From CAYGWX01 sp964353855 [NCBI: uncultured bacterium] (GTDB lineage Bacteria > Edwardsbacteria > CAYGWX01), in contig CAYGWX010000064.1 of NCBI GenBank assembly GCA_964353855.1, positions 1 through 14,946 on the forward strand: a stretch of 14,946 bases of DNA, read 5' to 3'. Every line of letters begins with the position of its first letter. Position 1 is the stretch's first letter. A program made the position numbers and the translations under genes. The notes under the pieces were generated by a model. It searched no databases and was not told the origin of the DNA. It was given only the letters and a program-made list of their open reading frames with translations. This document shows positions 14,004 to 14,946 of this stretch, piece after piece.

Positions 14004-14784
14004 GGTCATCGAGAAATCCTGGAACGACTTCTGGGCGGCCTACTGGCGGATTGACCAGCGTCACCGCCTCCCGGGGATCTTCGAGTGGGACTGCCAGCTG
14101 GTGGATTTTATTGAGGCTGCCTGCAAACTTCATCCCGGGGGACGCATCCTCGACCTGGGTTGCGGGGGCGGGGACCAAGCCAAGGTCTTCACTCAAAGAG
14201 GCTACGAAGTAGTCGGGTGGGATATCGCCCCTCCCCTCATCGAGTTCGCCAAACGGCGGTTCAAGAAAGAAGGACTGAAAGGCAAATTCCTCGTCGGCGA
14301 TATGCGGAAGATAAAATACAGGGAAGAGTTCGATGCCTGTCTCCTACTGAGCGGAACCTTCGGCTTCTTCGGGGATGACGAGGATCAAAAGCTCTTAGGC
14401 TCTATCCATCGGGGCCTCAAGCCCGGGGGCAAAACGTTCGTCATGTTCCTGTCCCCGAGACAGCAGAACAAGCATGAGCGGACCTGGTCCAAGATCAAGG
14501 ACGGCTGGGAGCTGTCCGAGGCCTGGTTCGATGCCAAGACTGGCACCTATCGCTCGAGGATCTTCCTTATCAAGAAGGACGGAACTCTGGTAAGGCCCAA
14601 GCCCGAGCCGGGCTATCACGCTGACGAGGTAATCCGCTGTTACACTGTCCCAGAGATGCGCGGGATGCTGAGGAAAGCCGGATTGAAGTATCTGGATAGC
14701 TATTCCAGTAAAGACCTTTCCCTCCCGCCCAGGCCCCCTGCCCCGGAAGCGGAGCGCAACATCGTGGTGGCGGTGCGTCCGTAG
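13996..14784 (+). CDS. Class I SAM-dependent methyltransferase
   Basis: The 262-residue product has a Rossmann-like methyltransferase core at about 48-155: motif I ILDLGCGGGDQ (51-61), acidic Asp76 ending strand 2 (VVGWDIAPP), GDMRK (101-105) at the adenine-binding position, and LKPGG (141-145) before a late strand. The N-terminal FWAAYWRIDQRHRLPGIFEW (12-31) and the C-terminal part (from about 165) are likely substrate-facing. The substrate cannot be named: small-molecule, lipid and RNA or protein targets are all open. The start overlaps the end of rsgA by 8 bases (ATG at 13996, rsgA stop at 14001), with AAAGGGGAC just upstream as a ribosome site, so the two genes are probably co-translated. 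That position next to rsgA weakly suggests a ribosome-related target. Confidence 0.85.
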   Translation: MIRVIEKSWNDFWAAYWRIDQRHRLPGIFEWDCQLVDFIEAACKLHPGGRILDLGCGGGDQAKVFTQRGYEVVGWDIAPPLIEFAKRRFKKEGLKGKFLVGDMRKIKYREEFDACLLLSGTFGFFGDDEDQKLLGSIHRGLKPGGKTFVMFLSPRQQNKHERTWSKIKDGWELSEAWFDAKTGTYRSRIFLIKKDGTLVRPKPEPGYHADEVIRCYTVPEMRGMLRKAGLKYLDSYSSKDLSLPPRPPAPEAERNIVVAVRP

Positions 14785-14942
14785 TTTGGGTAGGAGGGAT
14801 CTCTGGATCCCTCCGGGAGATCAATAGCCCAGTCGAAGATCCCGATTAACGGGGGCCTTCAGGCCTGGGAAACGGAGCCCCCATCAACTCTCCCCTCTCC
14901 CAACGCTTTGGGGGAGGGGGCAGGGGGAGGGGTCGTGAGGGG
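14785..14942 (+). repeat. Composite three-hairpin repeat, copy 2
   Basis: This copy begins with TTTGGGTAG directly after the methyltransferase stop, as copy 1 begins at 11279. The first hairpin (14793-14814) has a perfect 9-bp stem and the same TCTG loop. The CCCAG/CTGGG arms (14828-14832, 14865-14869) enclose 32 bases instead of 10 and contain GGCC-TTCA-GGCC (14854-14865). The third hairpin (14891-14920) has 11 bp, two of them G-T. No T-tract follows. The window ends within four bases of the repeat. Confidence 0.75.
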
Positions 14943-14946
14943 ACCC

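Overview
The window is a GC-rich bacterial stretch in which every supported gene lies on the + strand. It is probably from an uncultivated Gram-negative lineage. A CBM9-like/DUF5916 outer-membrane protein with a signal peptide and an aromatic C-terminal strand implies an outer membrane. That family is common in the FCB group and related candidate phyla, but the phylum assignment is inference and I cannot fix it from sequence alone. No tRNA, rRNA, CRISPR array or insertion sequence was seen.

Layout. Positions 1-201 hold a leader with a strong terminator-like hairpin (123-165) and a competing inverted repeat. Then come a CBM9-like/DUF5916 outer-membrane protein (202-2631), an ABC-F translation factor (2690-4603), alanine racemase alr (4644-5792), pyrroline-5-carboxylate reductase proC (TTG start, 5866-6687), a second and more divergent ABC-F protein (6687-8396), and a three-gene ABC-2 exporter made of an ATPase (8393-9442) and two permeases (9432-10274, 10368-11237). 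After a 188-bp repeat-rich spacer come an unrecognised membrane-anchored protein of low GC (11426-12904), the ribosome-assembly GTPase rsgA (12924-14003) and a class I methyltransferase (13996-14784). The window ends in a second copy of the repeat-rich spacer.

How the genes relate. alr and proC are amino-acid housekeeping enzymes. The ABC-F proteins and RsgA act on the ribosome. Stop/start overlaps tie proC, ABC-F 2, the exporter ATPase and permease 1 into one translationally coupled unit, so a ribosome-acting ABC-F protein is physically coupled to an efflux pump. rsgA and the methyltransferase also overlap. A link to antibiotic or metabolite tolerance is possible but unproven.

The most unusual content lies between the genes. 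Degenerate seven-base tandem repeats of three sequence types sit at five gene junctions and often run into coding sequence, where they supply stop codons and C-terminal residues. Two of the types occur once in each orientation. A second repeat system is a composite of three hairpins in fixed order, present twice in the same orientation (11279-11408 and 14785-14942), with a compensatory base-pair change between copies. The heptamers resemble in kind the STRR repeats known from cyanobacteria, but here they lie in an unrelated gene context.
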